DNA of 64,000 nucleotides. Origin: Rhytidiadelphus loreus. Lineage: Eukaryota > Streptophyta > Bryopsida > Hypnales > Hylocomiaceae. Numbering within the stretch: the first letter of the stretch is position 1; the number at the start of each line of letters is the position of its first letter. A program made the translations under genes and the position numbers. Positions 1-12,386 of the stretch are shown here, piece after piece. The stretch lies in contig OX344763.1 of assembly GCA_947034895.1 (NCBI GenBank), forward strand, positions 79,999,093 to 80,063,092. The letters run 5' to 3'. A model generated the notes under the pieces. It made no database searches, was not told the origin of the DNA, and was given only the letters and a program-made list of their open reading frames with translations.

Positions 1-1037
1 GCCAAATTCACGCGGTTTCGGCGATAAGTTGCAACCCAACCGAGTTCTTCTTGTGTCAACCCTGCATCATGTTGTCTCGTAATGTCATCCACATCCAATG
101 ATTCACTCACTTTTGAGTTGTACTTGGCCAAGAAAAAAATCAAAGACCCTCCATTCCACCATAGTGTATAGCCTTCCATTGTTTTTGGATGGATGTACGC
201 AAGTCTTACGATACCAGGATGTATCGCTGGACACCTCCCCGCCTCGCTTACAATAGCTTGGAGCTTCTCCTTCTCATTTGAGGTCTTCAAAGTCTTCCTG
301 GTGAAGAAAATCCAACTGGGAATGCTTTGTAGGCTCGTGAGCACCACCTTCCTCACAGTCCCATATGATCCAGTCATAGTTTGATTCGGCATAGGATTCA
401 CTTTCACGCAACTTTCCAACCACTTGAATGTTCCGCTCACACAATGAGCTCGTATTTGGTCTTCAAGTGTCGCTTTCCATGGTGCTTGTTTCTTTCTACA
501 CGAGGAAGAAAACTGTTGGGAGAACTTCTGAATTTGGTACAATCTTGAAGCAAATTCCTTGTCATGCGTGTCCCAATCACTACCATCCTCTTTCTTCTTC
601 GTGTGATAACACCAATTCGCCACAATATTGGTGGTCAGCTGCGACACTTGTTTATCCAACCACTCAGAGTGCAACCAGTAATCTTGATAGTTGTTGAATC
701 ACTCGGATGCTCTAAATTTGGTCTCCAACTCTCGCCGCACTTCAGCATTCAACTTGTGGTACCCTTCTTTGTTGAAATTCACGTATTCTTTGCACATCAT
801 TCCCACACTTCGTCGCGTGTAAAAATTGACCGCTATTGCTCTAGCCTTGAGCACATATTCGTGAGGGGGCATGTCAGGATTGGGTTGGTTTTTACGCTTC
901 GACCTACTGGATGATGAGGGATTGGATGACCCTGAAGCCCCTGACACATTCATGGCTGGAGGCACCACCTCAAAAATTGCATCCAAGTCTTCAAACACTG
1001 AGTGGTGACCCGATGACCCACTCCCTTGTCCTGCCAT
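1..1037 (-). pseudogene. Protein-kinase-like gene, copy 1 (3' end beyond window)
   Basis: Reading the minus strand from the ATG at 1037 (an upstream in-frame ATG lies at 1061) gives a frame that stays open to the window edge except for one TGA at 699-701. The N-terminal part is Ser/Gly-rich, followed by a module (PPHEYVLKARAIAVNFYT) that matches the N-terminal module of the second kinase gene near 50 kb. After the TGA the same frame gives a kinase N-lobe: a glycine loop (GSYGTVRKV) near 350 on the plus strand, then HPGIVRLAYIHPKTMEGYTLWWNGG, shown here only as the signature HPGIVRL and TLWWNGG. Both signatures recur in copy 2. The catalytic loop lies outside the window. The TGA fits a CGA-to-TGA change. 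It is divergent from the RING gene to its right, and a GC-rich block lies between them. The kinase assignment is firm at the family level; substrate and activity are unknown. Confidence 0.75.
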
Positions 1038-1192
1038 TGTACAATATTTCGGAACCACCAAAGTTTCGGAGAAAATAAAAAAAACTAGGTGCTATATGTG
1101 GGCCAAGCCCAATCACCCACCAAACTCACTTCCAAGGGTCGCTTGTGCAAACGAAGGTGTGAGGTGTAGGGCGTGGACTTGGCAAAGAAAAA

Positions 1193-1353
1193 ATGAAGGA
1201 TCCTTTGGGATTTATAGTCCCCGCCCCTCCCACGTCCGCGCCCTGGCTTGGACCCGTCCCCGCCTTGGCCCCTGACGTCCCCGCCCTGACAGACAAATTT
1301 GAGGACTATAAAAGTCCGTCCCCGCCCCATAAGTCCCCGCCCTGCGTATTCCC
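1193..1353. promoter_or_regulatory. CpG-rich word array between divergent kinase and RING genes
   Basis: The stretch repeats words such as CGTCCCCGCCC and GTCCGCGCCC, standing out from the AT-rich surroundings. A TATA-like TATAAAAG sits inside it at 1307-1314. It lies about 150 bp upstream of both the minus-strand kinase and the plus-strand RING reading frame, so it may act as a shared promoter. The promoter role is inferred from position and from the same arrangement at other loci in the window. Confidence 0.5.
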
Positions 1354-1500
1354 AATCCTCCACCTCTTCATTGAGTTGGTCGCTGGCGTTGTACAGGGCC
1401 TTTTACAGTATACAGGTTTTTGCCAAAAAAATTCACGATTGCGACACCACTAAGAACCAACAAAGTTGAACGAGACAGGACTCGACTAAGGTAGGGTAAC

Positions 1501-3803
1501 AAACATTGGAAGAGGTTACATGTACTTCGAAACCCCGAAAAACTGGCATTTAAGGGATGGAATGATGTGCCAGAACCGTGGAGTTTCGAAACTTGCATCA
1601 CTTACATAGAATGGTGCCACATTGACAAGGCCTTCCTTGAAAAGCGACACAACTACTACCGCCGATTTCATAAAGCGAATTTGAAACACTGCATCAATGA
1701 GGCCTTTAAACAACGATGCATCGAAGTATACCAAGTGTTATACGAAAATCCACTGTGAAAAGGAATGAAATTCACCTTTTCATTGCACGAGGTGTACATG
1801 CGGAGGTGAGATTGAACAAGCGGGTGGATTGGTCCACTTTGAAGGGCACGCCAATGACAACAGATGGTATCAAGATACCAACACCAGCAAATGGAATGAT
1901 TCCAAGGGGGTTTATGAGATATCCCGAAGGAGGGCTGGGCAGGGTCATCACACGTATTGAGCCGCCTGACACATATGAGATGGCGGACTCTACTACTGAC
2001 GATGACTCTGATGGATCTCATGTTGTGGTGGAATTAACCCCCAGAGGACAACAACGTGCACAAAGGAGGAGGGCGCAACGTGCACCTTGTGAACAACTTC
2101 CAGAACAAAATATTCGTGTAGAAGTCCAGGGCCCCGCTGAACGAGTACTTGGAGTTGCTGAGGCGCAATTCCAAGCACTTGATGAACCAACTCTTGGAGT
2201 TGTTGATGTCATGGCTGCTGCAGACACCATACAAAGCTTGAGGGTGTAGTTACAAGACCGAGGTGATGAACTACATTCTCTATATGAAGATGTGGGCAAG
2301 TTACGAGAAGAAATCACGCTCAAAGATAGAGTAATTGCTCAACAAGCACGTGACATAGAGGAGCTTTGGCAAGCTCTATAAGCAGTACAAATGATGAACG
2401 AAGGTTAGGATCCACGAGGACATGCACAAGGACCTCCTCGGGATTCTCAAATTCCGGTTCAAGATGCTCCAGGTGATGCTGCCATGTCTATACAAGAAGA
2501 TTCATTGGCCTTTCCCGAAGTAATTGCCATTGGCAACGTACCAATGCAGATTGAAGTTCGAGGCATGGTTATGGACAACAATCTTGAGCTCAACAACTTG
2601 CGAGGCAAAAATCAAACATTACAAAGTCGTTTGCATGCCTTGGTGGAGCAGTACTACCAGTGGAAGTTGGCATGCATGTTCACCGTTGACAAGACACGAC
2701 AACTGGTAGCAGAGTTCAAGAAATTGGACCACTACTACAGTGAGCACAATCAAGAAAGGGTGTTTGGCTTGACTTCATGGGCCCTTGTGGATGATCTTTT
2801 CAGTCCCAACATGGCAATCATTGAGCTTGATGGTGGAAAAACAATCATTGATTGGTCCAAATACAATTGGGATTTCAAAAACCAACTTGGGTCGAAGGTC
2901 GACTACAAAGGCAACCCGTTGTTGGAGTGGCCAAATCCTTCAAGTTTTGTGCACGACGGGACCACATGTCCCATTTGTATGAATCCATTTGGCCATGAAG
3001 GTGGAATACAGTTGGGCACGTGCAACCATGTATACCACCCATTTTGCCTCATCAGTTTCATGATTGTCCGTCGTCGGTGCGCAATGTGCAAGGCTCCCTT
3101 CCACGAGCGCTTGTACGAGTTGTTTGGCTTGGTCCCATACATGCCACCACATTGGGAATACAATGCCACGAATGCCCTAGATCACCGTAGAATGTGGGGA
3201 ACAGACTTGGTGTGGAGTTGGAAATTACAAATGACATTGTTGGACAAGACACAAGTCGCTGCTGAATGTGGTTGGGAGACTGACCCCGATCAAATTGTCC
3301 AAGTCTGCCACCATTTGATTCCAATGAAAGACAAGCATAGCCAAGGACGGCGGAATTTTTTCTTTCAATGCTTCAATGGACATTGGGACGAGGTTGGACT
3401 CAAGTTTCAATTTGGACCTCATCTTCGGCGATGGTTATGGGGCGTTGATGGAGTTCGAGTCACCGATGACAATGGGGTTTGTACTGGGGAGGACCCTGAC
3501 ATGCCCGACCCCGCGGAGCTTGCTCAATTATCGGAATCTGAGTGGAGGGAAACTTTCAGAAACGAAGGACTGGATTTTTTGCTTGAACAGCATAGCCCGG
3601 ATACACGCCAAGCTCTGGAGAGTCTCAAGCAATCACAAATCATGAGGGCCATTCTAGAAGAAGACGGACCAACAAGGAGAACTTGGTCTGCGGTTCGTAG
3701 ACTTCAACTAGGCTCCAACGAAGATTTTCCAATGCAACGCAGTGCACACGACGATGAGGCTGGACCTAGTAGCACTGCAAACAGTCCAATGAACATCAAT
3801 TGA
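1501..3803 (+). pseudogene. RING-H2 finger protein with N-terminal 'WCHI' domain, copy 1
   Basis: The N-terminal part (AFKGWNDVPEPWS ... YIEWCHIDK) matches three other genes in this window and defines a shared domain I do not recognise. A one-base loss near 1755 and probably another in a G run near 1495 shift the frame. After that the frame is open to 3803 apart from TAG 2247-2249, TAA 2379-2381 and TAG 2406-2408. The middle has coiled-coil character. Near 2968-3110 there is a RING-H2 finger: CPIC, then CNHVYH with PFC, then CAMC, the C3H2C3 pattern of ubiquitin E3 ligases. About 225 further residues follow with no known domain. The last intact block starts at ATG 2484 (439 residues). Copy 2 near 39 kb has the same plan. 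E3 activity is inferred only from the finger. The start codon is not identifiable. Confidence 0.7.
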
Positions 3804-6296
3804 GTGCATTTTTTAGTGTACTAAACTAGTAATTACTAATTAGCAAAGCATGTTTTGCATATACAGTTATAGACTTTGGTACTTATCATTACCGAGGCTT
3901 ATAGAATTGCTACTTTGGTAGTTCGGTACTACAAACAGTATTAGATAAAGACTCATGGATATGCATATTTTATCGTGGAAAAAGTATTGTATACTTTTCA
4001 ATTTTTGTACTACATGATGCATATGAAATACATATATTCAATTGTTGAATTCCTTTGCATGATATGGCATGTGTGATATGTGGATATAATAATGTACTCA
4101 TGGCCTAAGAATAAGTGCATTTCAGATTTTGAGTGTATGAAGGTATATATTCATGTAAATATATATGTATTAATATTATTGTATGTGTATAAAAAGATAT
4201 TAACAATTTAACATTAATGTATATTTTGTTACAAATATATTAATGTTAATGTATGAAGGGATATATTAACCTTTGAATGACTTGATCCATCCAAAAATGG
4301 TAAAATTTCTTATTTTAGCTTGAATAACAATCAGGTATTTTTACTGCTTAAAACTTTGAATTCTATATCATTTACAGAAATTGCAATTTTGTTCGCGAAT
4401 GTTTCTAATTGTTATCATTTCTAACTTTCTATTGCAGAAAATCAGCATATAATCATATATGAGGAAAAAGAGGAAAACAATTCAATCACCCCCCTAATGC
4501 CATTTTTTTTGTCTAAAAACAATAAAACTGCCATTTCTACTACGTTGTCCAAGATTCCAACAAAATTCTATTTTTGAAATTGAACCATAGGATCTTGAAA
4601 TTTACTTGCTTGAAATTATGTGGTTAAAGTTTCATGAAGTTTGACCGTACAGATTGAGAGATATGACTATATGAGCATTCAAAGTTTAAAAAACAAGTTT
4701 TCTTCAATACTAAACTGCAATTTTAGATGACTTTTATTTCTATTTGTAGAAAAAATGTGTACTATGGAATTTGAATTAAAAATTTATTGTGTTGAAGAAT
4801 TGAGTTGGGAGTCTATGAAAAAAAATTCAAAAAATAACAACTTCATTTTCATACTTCAAGAAATTGTCAAGTAGAAGTGTAGAACTGTAGAAGCACGTTC
4901 AAAATTGAAAGAAAAACTAAACAATTAATAGCTCTTAGATGGGATTGAAATACAATAATCCCAATGGTGAGATTGTTCTAGCAAGCAAACATAACCTTTT
5001 GAAAAACCAAAAATCTGAAAATTGCATTCTAAAGATTCAATTTCTTTTGCTGCCCACCGAATTCAGTTCTAGGCATCTTGTGGTATAACTTTGGCTTCCG
5101 GGCACCGATTGAAATAAAAATTATATTCCCACAAAGCTTATTACATTTTCTATCTTCAAAAAAAGTTTTGCAAAATTAGGATAAAATTTCAGCCCATAGA
5201 AACCTACCCGAATTCTAAAGTGTCCCCTCAAGGGACAATGGGACTTTAGGGGTTAATTTGAAATTTTGGGGGGAGGTGCATGTAGTAATGGAGGTGAACC
5301 AGAAAAAAATCCAATTGCTTATTTTATTTTTCACACAAAAGAAAGCCACATCAAAGTATCAAACAAGTGAAACAACTTGAAGTCGAATTCCACCCTGAAC
5401 TCCTGAACTTGAAGTTGAAACCAAATGAATCCTTTTATGTAATTGATATACAAAATGTATATACATTTTGCTAGTACAAAAATAATTTTTCTTCTTATTT
5501 TCTGTTTTTACAATAATTTAGGAATAAAAGTAAAATTATTCTGATTTCTTAAAGGTAAAGGTGGAAATAAAATTATATGAATTACAAAATATATATTAGA
5601 GTAATCCATAATTCGTGTTGTAAGCCTGTAAAGTGTAAAGTTTAAATTAAGAATGTAGGGTGGAATTGTTTTGGGAAAGTTGTATTGTTCTAAAAATTTT
5701 GAAGCATGTACTCATTTAGCCAACTTGCCATGAAGAATGAATTCATAGAATAACCACCATTTTTTGCCTCCACCATTCATCATCCGAAATTCTTATAAGC
5801 TAAAATTTGAACAGTCAATATTTGTATAATTAATTACACACATCCTACTATCCTAAATATAGTAGGATTTTTTTTTGTGTACTTATATAAAAAAATTCAA
5901 ATACATTCCATACTTGCTCAAATTTTCTTAAATTGTTATCATTGAATACCCCAAATTTCCATACTTGCTCAAATTCTCTTAAATTTCGTCAAAACATTTC
6001 TAAAACCCTTTTTTTTGGGATTTCCAAACCCTTTTAGCATCTATTTTGGAGAACTATAACATTCATCCTTTAAGTCTTCAACTTGAATTTTCAAAAACGA
6101 GTACCTTGTTTACCGTTACAAATCCTAAAACTTCTAGCATCTTATTATATTTGTTTTCTTGAAAGTGTGCAAGTTAGTTTTAATCCTCTAGGAATCCCAT
6201 TTTTGGGGTGTGGGGACTATTTCTCAAGTCCTTGGAGAAGCGAAGAAGACCAAGGGCGATACATGAAAGAAGACACATCTTTCCATGAATTCTCTT
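3804..6296. other. AT-rich non-coding stretch with a repeated 3' tail
   Basis: No credible gene is visible. From about 4560 to 5265 the sequence is a diverged copy, in opposite orientation, of 41790-42640, and resembles 59140-59370. It ends in a conserved motif around GGGACAATGGGACTTTAGGGG (here 5232-5252). It is best read as the 3' tail of the transposable element carrying the RING gene. Confidence 0.5.
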
Positions 6297-6430
6297 TCAA
6301 CTCAAAAAGTAGTTGGACCTCTTAATACAGCCATTGACTTCAAGAAATTCCCCGAGCTCAAATTAATGGCTGACTACATTAATTGGTTTCCCACTTTCCC
6401 TCTCTCCATGGGAAGGAAGAATCCCATGCT
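6297..6430. repeat. Direct repeat, left copy
   Basis: This block (AGTAGTTGGACCTCTTAAT ... GGGAAGGAAGAATCCCA) is repeated almost exactly at 7494-7615. Each copy is followed within about 100 bp by a GC-rich array. A second short duplication (6710-6772 and 6938-7000) lies between them. This suggests a tandem duplication of an element's 5' region. Confidence 0.7.
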
Positions 6431-6479
6431 AATTTCAAATCTCAAGGTCAATTCCATTCCCCCCTATCGTTGGTGGAGA

Positions 6480-6590
6480 GAGTTCTTGCATCCGAGGGTC
6501 AGGGCGCGGACGTGTGGACGTCAAGGCGTGGACGTCTCGTCTGGGCGGGGACGTGAAGTCCTGGCGCGGACGTCCACTTACAATTCCAAT
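6480..6590. repeat. GC-rich word array (GGGGCGGACGT type)
   Basis: Clustered words such as GGGCGCGGACGT and GGCGGGGACGT lie in AT-rich DNA. They have the same vocabulary as the arrays at 1193-1353 and 7640-7775. No intact gene follows here, so it may be an orphan or duplicated promoter block. Confidence 0.5.
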
Positions 6591-7493
6591 TTTGAACCCA
6601 GTCTTCAACTCCCTCCTTGAACTCCCTCCAAGCCAATTTTGAACTCCCTCCAAGCCAAATTTGAACCCCCTCTAAGGGTTTGCTATCTCCATATCCAAAA
6701 TAATTAAATGAATCGGTGCCCTTGAATTAAAAAATCACTTAACTAGTATTTCATTTCAATACCCACCCCTCCTAAGTTCTAGACTTACTTTAGAGTTTAG
6801 AGCTCTAGGATCCCATTACACAAATAAAGGGTGGAGTCTAATGATTGAATATTTGAAATCATAAACAATTTTGCTTCATTTCATTCCCAAAGACCCAAAC
6901 CGCTTTGCTATCCCCATACCCAAAATAATTAAATGAACCGGTGCCCTTGAATTAAAAAATCACTTAACTAGTATTTCATTTCAATACCCACCCCTCCTAT
7001 TTTACCCATTACAAGAAATTTTGGTTAAAGTCTTTAAGACCTAAATCCTTGTATCCTTTTTTCACGGAAAAAACCCCTTCAAGCATATTCTAAAGCATTA
7101 TGATTTGTATTTGATTTAAATCCGAAACCTTGTAGCTTTGTATTTAAAAAATGAAGACTTAAACGAAAAGCTTGAGAAGTATACGTTGGTAATAGTTTGA
7201 TTTGTAAACTTCAAATCCAAAATCACAAATACCTTTCTTAATAAGAATGAAATATAAACTTTGAACTTGAATTTAAACAATTATGTACCTTGACTTTCAT
7301 TAGGACTCGAAATCCTTTGGGATTTTAGTTACACAAATTTAGTCCTTCTTGTTTGGAAGTTCAATTTCATTTTCTATTTTTTTTTGGGGTTCCAACTTTA
7401 CATGGGTCCTACTTCTCAAGTGCTTGATGAAGGCAAGAACTTGAAGTTTGGCCTCAAGAAGGGAGTGACATGCTTTAATACGTTGTCATTGAA

Positions 7494-7615
7494 CTCAAAA
7501 AGTAGTTGGACCTCTTAATGCAGCCATTGACTTGAAGATATTCCCCGTGCTCAAATTAAGGGCTGACTACATTAATTGGTTTCCTCTCTCTATGGGAAGG
7601 AAGAATCCCACAACT
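7494..7615. repeat. Direct repeat, right copy
   Basis: Near-identical second copy of 6297-6430. It lies about 430 bp upstream of the hAT transposase start. Confidence 0.7.
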
Positions 7616-7639
7616 AAATTCATACCAAAGTCTATCGTA

Positions 7640-7805
7640 GGACCTCCGTGCCCTACCGTCTGGGAACGCGTCGCGCCGGGGCGTAGACGCGTCGGAATTG
7701 TGTGACGTCCGCGCCCCGAGTACTAAAATTGCCCTTCCTTGACGTCCCCGTCCCTACAAAAGAGGTGCGCGCCCCTGCACTCCCAGGCTATAAAGCCAAC
7801 CTTGT
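7640..7805 (+). promoter_or_regulatory. GC-rich array and TATA box upstream of hAT transposase 1
   Basis: GC-rich words (GACGTCCCCGTCCC, GACGTCCGCGCCCC) fill 7640-7775, followed by a TATA-like TATAAAG at 7799-7805, about 240 bp before the transposase ATG. The order array, TATA, ORF recurs at other loci here. Promoter function is inferred. Confidence 0.5.
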
Positions 7806-8044
7806 CGGATTGACTTCTTTACATTTGTCATCTTGGCCTCATCATCTTGGACTTCAATTCACTTTGTGCTCCTTGGGAGTCTACTTGGGTGACAAATGGC
7901 CCTAGTTAGCTGCTGAGGTGATGTAAAAGTCAGTTCAAGCAGTTGATTGGTGCTAACTACTATTTTGTCCTTTTCATTTGGTGTAATAGCCTCTTCTACA
8001 GTTCTATTTCCTCCAAGAAAACGTTTGCATTCGTCGTGAACGCG

Positions 8045-11000
8045 ATGGGAAGTCAACGAAAGCAAACAAAAGAATGGGAACCGTGGTATAATTTCTCTGA
8101 GAACGGGGGTAAAGTGAGTTGTGTATTTTGCAATGCAACATTCAGCTATAAACGCGAGCGCACTTTTGCTCACTTTGGATATGGCACGAAGTCCGAGAGG
8201 TCAATTTGTCGTAATGCGCTACGAGCCGTGCGCCACCGATTTGCAAATTGTGCAAACTTTGTTTCTCAACGATTGAACCCCAAGGACATGTATGAAGGAG
8301 AATCAATTCCCACTGGTCCATCAAGAGCAACTCCAGTTGCAAGTTCAAGCCAATCTTTTCAAAACGAAGTGATGGGAGGGGGTTCAGGTGACGCCCAAGC
8401 TGAAGGGGTTACTCTCCCTGAAGGGAATGATGCAGTACAGAGGTCCCAAAGTCTCGCTGCATCAAATTCCACAAGATCTAGGTCATTACTTCAGCAACGT
8501 ATGAAGGATGCTTTTAATGTTGCAAAGAGGAAGGAGTTGGATGACAAGTGGGCATTGTTTTTTTATGAGGCGAACGTGCCATTTAATGTGGCAAGAAATC
8601 CAACCTTTATTGAGGCTGTGAGGGCAACCTCAGTGGCAAGGTTTGAATATAGTCCACCTTCTTACCATCAGTTCAAGACGAAATTAATTGAACCGAAGAG
8701 GTTGTAGATCGAGAAGCAAATTGAAACCAAAGTTGGTTTTGCAGTGAAACATTATGGGGTGACAATATGCATTGATGGCTGGGATGACGTGAACCAGAGG
8801 CCTCTAATGAATGTAATGATGTCATGCCCTACTGGTGATGTATTTTTGGGGCCATTGACACCACCGGGCAAAAGAAGTCCATGCGCTACATAGCGGACCA
8901 GATGAAGGTATTCATTGAGAAAGTGGGTCCAAAGCACGTGACACAGGTTTGTACGGATAATGTAGCGAATATGCTTGGAGCATTGGATGATATCGTTCGC
9001 ACGTATCCACACATTTTCAAGCAAGGGTGCATGACACATGCTTTGAATCTCATGTTGAAAGATTGGGCCAAAGTACCAGAATTCAAAGATTTAATTCAGA
9101 GGGCAAGAAGATTGTGCCAGTACATTCGGAACCATCACGCGATCATGTCGGTATTCCGGGAGTTGAGTCCGACCCTTCAATTAGTAGTGCCCAGCAAAAC
9201 CCGCTTTGCTTGTAATTTTCTTATGTTGCACCGATTGGAGAAACTTCGCGGAGTATTGCTGCGGTTAAAAGACCCTGCGCACGTTCAAAATTACTTTGAT
9301 GGTCTGCGAGACAGACAAAATGTGGAGCAAGTAGCTACAGCTTCACGTAATGTGGTGTCAACTATCGAAGACGTGGGCTTCTGGAAACGATGTGCAAATT
9401 ACGTGCACATGACTGAAGACGTGTTGAAGGCATTGCGCATATTTGATGGCCGAGAACCAGCTATGGGTCGGGCGTGGCTTGTAATGCACAATTTGAGAGC
9501 CCATGTGTTTTCTTTAAGAGGGCCACCCTTCAACCTACGAGATGACATAGCCACCACCATGGAGGAGTCTTTCACATCCAGGTGGGACATGGTCTTCACG
9601 GATGTTCACTATGCTGGGGCCCTTTTGAATCCGTATCTCTTGGATAACGTGGCACTTAGGGCTGATGGAGTTGCCCTCCATGCATTGTATCGAGTCATCC
9701 GCAAAATGGAAAATGTAGTGGGTGTGGAGTTTAACAACGTGTTGGCGGAATTAACAGAATTCGAGGAGGGCACGGGGCCATATAGTGCAGCAGAGACACC
9801 TGACATCTGAGTGACATAGATGCTTCCTCACCAATGGTGGCACAAGGTTGGAGATCGAGCACTATCTAAGATTGCCATTCGTATCTTGTCATTGACGTGT
9901 TCAGCATGTTCATGTGAAAGGAATTGGAGTATGTATTCCTTTGTCCACAACAAGGTCCGGAATCGGTTTGCCCCCAAGAAGGTTGAGTCATTGGTATATA
10001 TTTATACCAATAGCCGTGTACTTCAGCAAAGACCAGGGGCCGATCTTGTTTGTTGGTATGATGCTAATATCCTCTCGGAGGATTTTGATCCAGATGCCCT
10101 TGGCCCCGTTCCAGTGGCTGAACGCAATCATGAATTTGATGCAATAATAGCTCAGGAAGAGGAAGAGGCTGATGTGGAAGCTAACCGAGCACCCCAAGAA
10201 TACCGACCAAATCTAGAGTTGTGGAGGGCGGGGGCCGATCACCTTGCAGAAGCTAGAAATTACTACGGAGATGGTCTTGAAGTAGAAGAAGAAGTCCTCC
10301 CTAGTCACTGGGGCCCTTGAAGAGCCAATCCTCGCCGAAGTCCTACACCCATTGGCGATGAAAATGTAGTTGTTTCTGAAGTGCAACCATTGTCATCGTC
10401 TTCCGAGAGTGATCACCCGGCCGCAGTGGATGCCGATGATGATAATTTTATCTCGAACAATGACGACAACCTCCCTTCGGAAAACGAAGGGGGAAATGGA
10501 AATGGCAGTGAAAATCTGAGGAACAATGCAACTCAGAATACTGAAGGATCCGTTTGCGATCGTGATGGCAATAGGGGGCCCAGAGGAGTGGGGGGCCACG
10601 ATAGCAATAGAGTTGTTGGAGGACGCCATGGCCAGAACATTGGAAATACAAGGATGGCACGACCGATCACAAGACATGTTGTGGAGGTTAATGCAGTGGG
10701 AAGAACGCGTTTTGACCCTGAACATTTAGATCACAATGATGTTTTTGCGTTTACTGACCCGCTTGAAGACGAAGCCCATATACCACCACCAGTTGTAGTG
10801 CATACTATTATTTCTAACCCTTCATCTCCCGCAACTTCGAGTGCTCCTTGTCGACCTTCCAAAGAAGTGCTAGGCTCAGTGGAAAATGTTGCAATGACAC
10901 CTCAAAGCATTTCAAATGTTACAACGGGTGGTAGACACCGTACCACCCTTCAACCCACAATTCACCACACTATGGGTGAATATCAACAAGGACGTGGAAG

Positions 11001-11544
11001 GAGTTTCGTCCGTGGAAGAACAAGAAGTCGTGCAACGATTGGAGGCCGTGCAACGATTGGAGGCCATGATATTAGAGGTGGATGAAACAATAATGAAGCG
11101 TTGTCATCGAGGCCCCCTAAACGCCTTCTTTTAGGAATTGGGGTCCGAGACCCGAATGTGGTGATAGAGCCATTTTTGAATACGTATGTCCCAGGACCAA
11201 CTTTGTCCACTTCAGCGTATGTTGTTCCTCGAGTACAAGGAGGCCCCATTATAAATTCTGATGTGGAGGATCCTAGAACTCAACGGCACAAGAGGTTTAA
11301 ATGCAGTCGTAGGCATGGTCAAACAGCTGTGGAGCTTTGAAATGAGAACTCGGAAGTGGAAAACCATTGGACCACAGACGGTGACGATGGAGAAGATGAA
11401 CGTGGAACTAGTGAAGTTGGTGATGATGAAGACGACCCTGATTGTGATGAGGCACCAGCAGATGATGATGTGGTCATTCGAGATGTTGCATTACCAGATC
11501 CGGGTACACAAAAAGTTCGCAGATCAAGTCGTTTCAACAATTGA
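8045..11544 (+). pseudogene. hAT-superfamily transposase 1, with long acidic C-terminal extension
   Basis: ATG 8045 is chosen because it is followed by KEWEPWYNF and a BED-type zinc finger (CVFCNATF ... HFGYG), matching the N terminus of the second hAT gene. Then come the DUF659-like core (ICIDGWDDVNQRPLMNVMM), a catalytic-core stretch (VHYAGALLNPYLLD) and the hATC dimerisation domain (ALSKIAIRILSLTCSACSCERNWS) near 9850-9930. Damage: TAG 8705-8707, one base lost in a G run near 8848, TGA 9808-9810, TAG 9817-9819, TGA 10318-10320, TGA 11083-11085 and TGA 11338-11340. Between these the frame is continuous. After hATC about 540 codons of Asp/Glu/Ser-rich sequence continue in frame, which is much longer than usual for hAT. 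Transposase identity is firm; an active protein would need the stops to be bypassed. Confidence 0.85.
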
Positions 11545-12177
11545 GGGGCACCTGACAGCATCTGTGTTCTGTAGACCTTCATTCATCATGAGTTCAAGAC
11601 AGTTGCACCAATTGAAACATGAAGTAACGAAGATCTACAAGAAGAAGAAAGAGAGTCTTAGATAACCAGTAGAAGAGGAGGTGTATCTTGAGAGCAGTAT
11701 ATTCATTGTGTTGTGAACTTGTTATTGTATTGAACAACGCTTGAAATATAAAAATGTTTTTGGTTATCTAAAATAAAAAAGTTTCCAATTGTGTTTGTAG
11801 AATTATCACATTTGCCATGCATGAAGATGACATTCATAAGTGTAATTATATTGTATAGTTTGAATGTTGTAAGTAAGGTGTACTTAATTTATTACTATCC
11901 TTGCATTCACGTAGAAAAAAACATTCACTACTATCATCTTTGATGCCTTCCGAAGGGCTGAAAAATTGTTATTTAAACATGAAATTCTTTTCACAAAATG
12001 ATCTCTTTGCTAATAACATGTGTGCTAAATTTCAAGGCCAGAAGATTTACACATAAAAAGATATTCACAATGTACCAACATGTGTACTTGTGTGGTTCAA
12101 AGAAACAATTTCAATGCTACTAAGTACCAACTCCCAGAAATTGAGAAATAAAAATTTGGCCATGAATTTTTTGGCAT
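11545..12177. other. Non-coding, downstream of hAT 1
   Basis: AT-rich, without a convincing gene. The part near 12000-12085 is a diverged direct copy of the left arm of the fold-back element that follows. Confidence 0.4.
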
Positions 12178-12386
12178 GAGATCATGTCTATGTTGATAAC
12201 ATGTGGGTCAAATTTGAAGTTCAAAGTATTTGCCTATAAAAAGATACTGGAAATCTACCAACAGAGGTAGTTCCTAGAAATTATTTCACACCCACACATG
12301 TTGGTAGATTTCAAATATCTTTTTCTAGAAAAATCTTTAGAACTTCAAGTTCTGCACGCATATTATAAACATAGAAGTGATCTCAG
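12178..12386. mobile_element. Fold-back (MITE-like) element
   Basis: The left arm (12178-12262) and the right arm (12299-12386) are imperfect inverted copies. The best paired core is 12215-12262 with 12299-12346, where TGTTGGTAGATTTC faces GAAATCTACCAACA. The central loop is about 36 bp. A target-site duplication was not identified with confidence. Confidence 0.55.
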
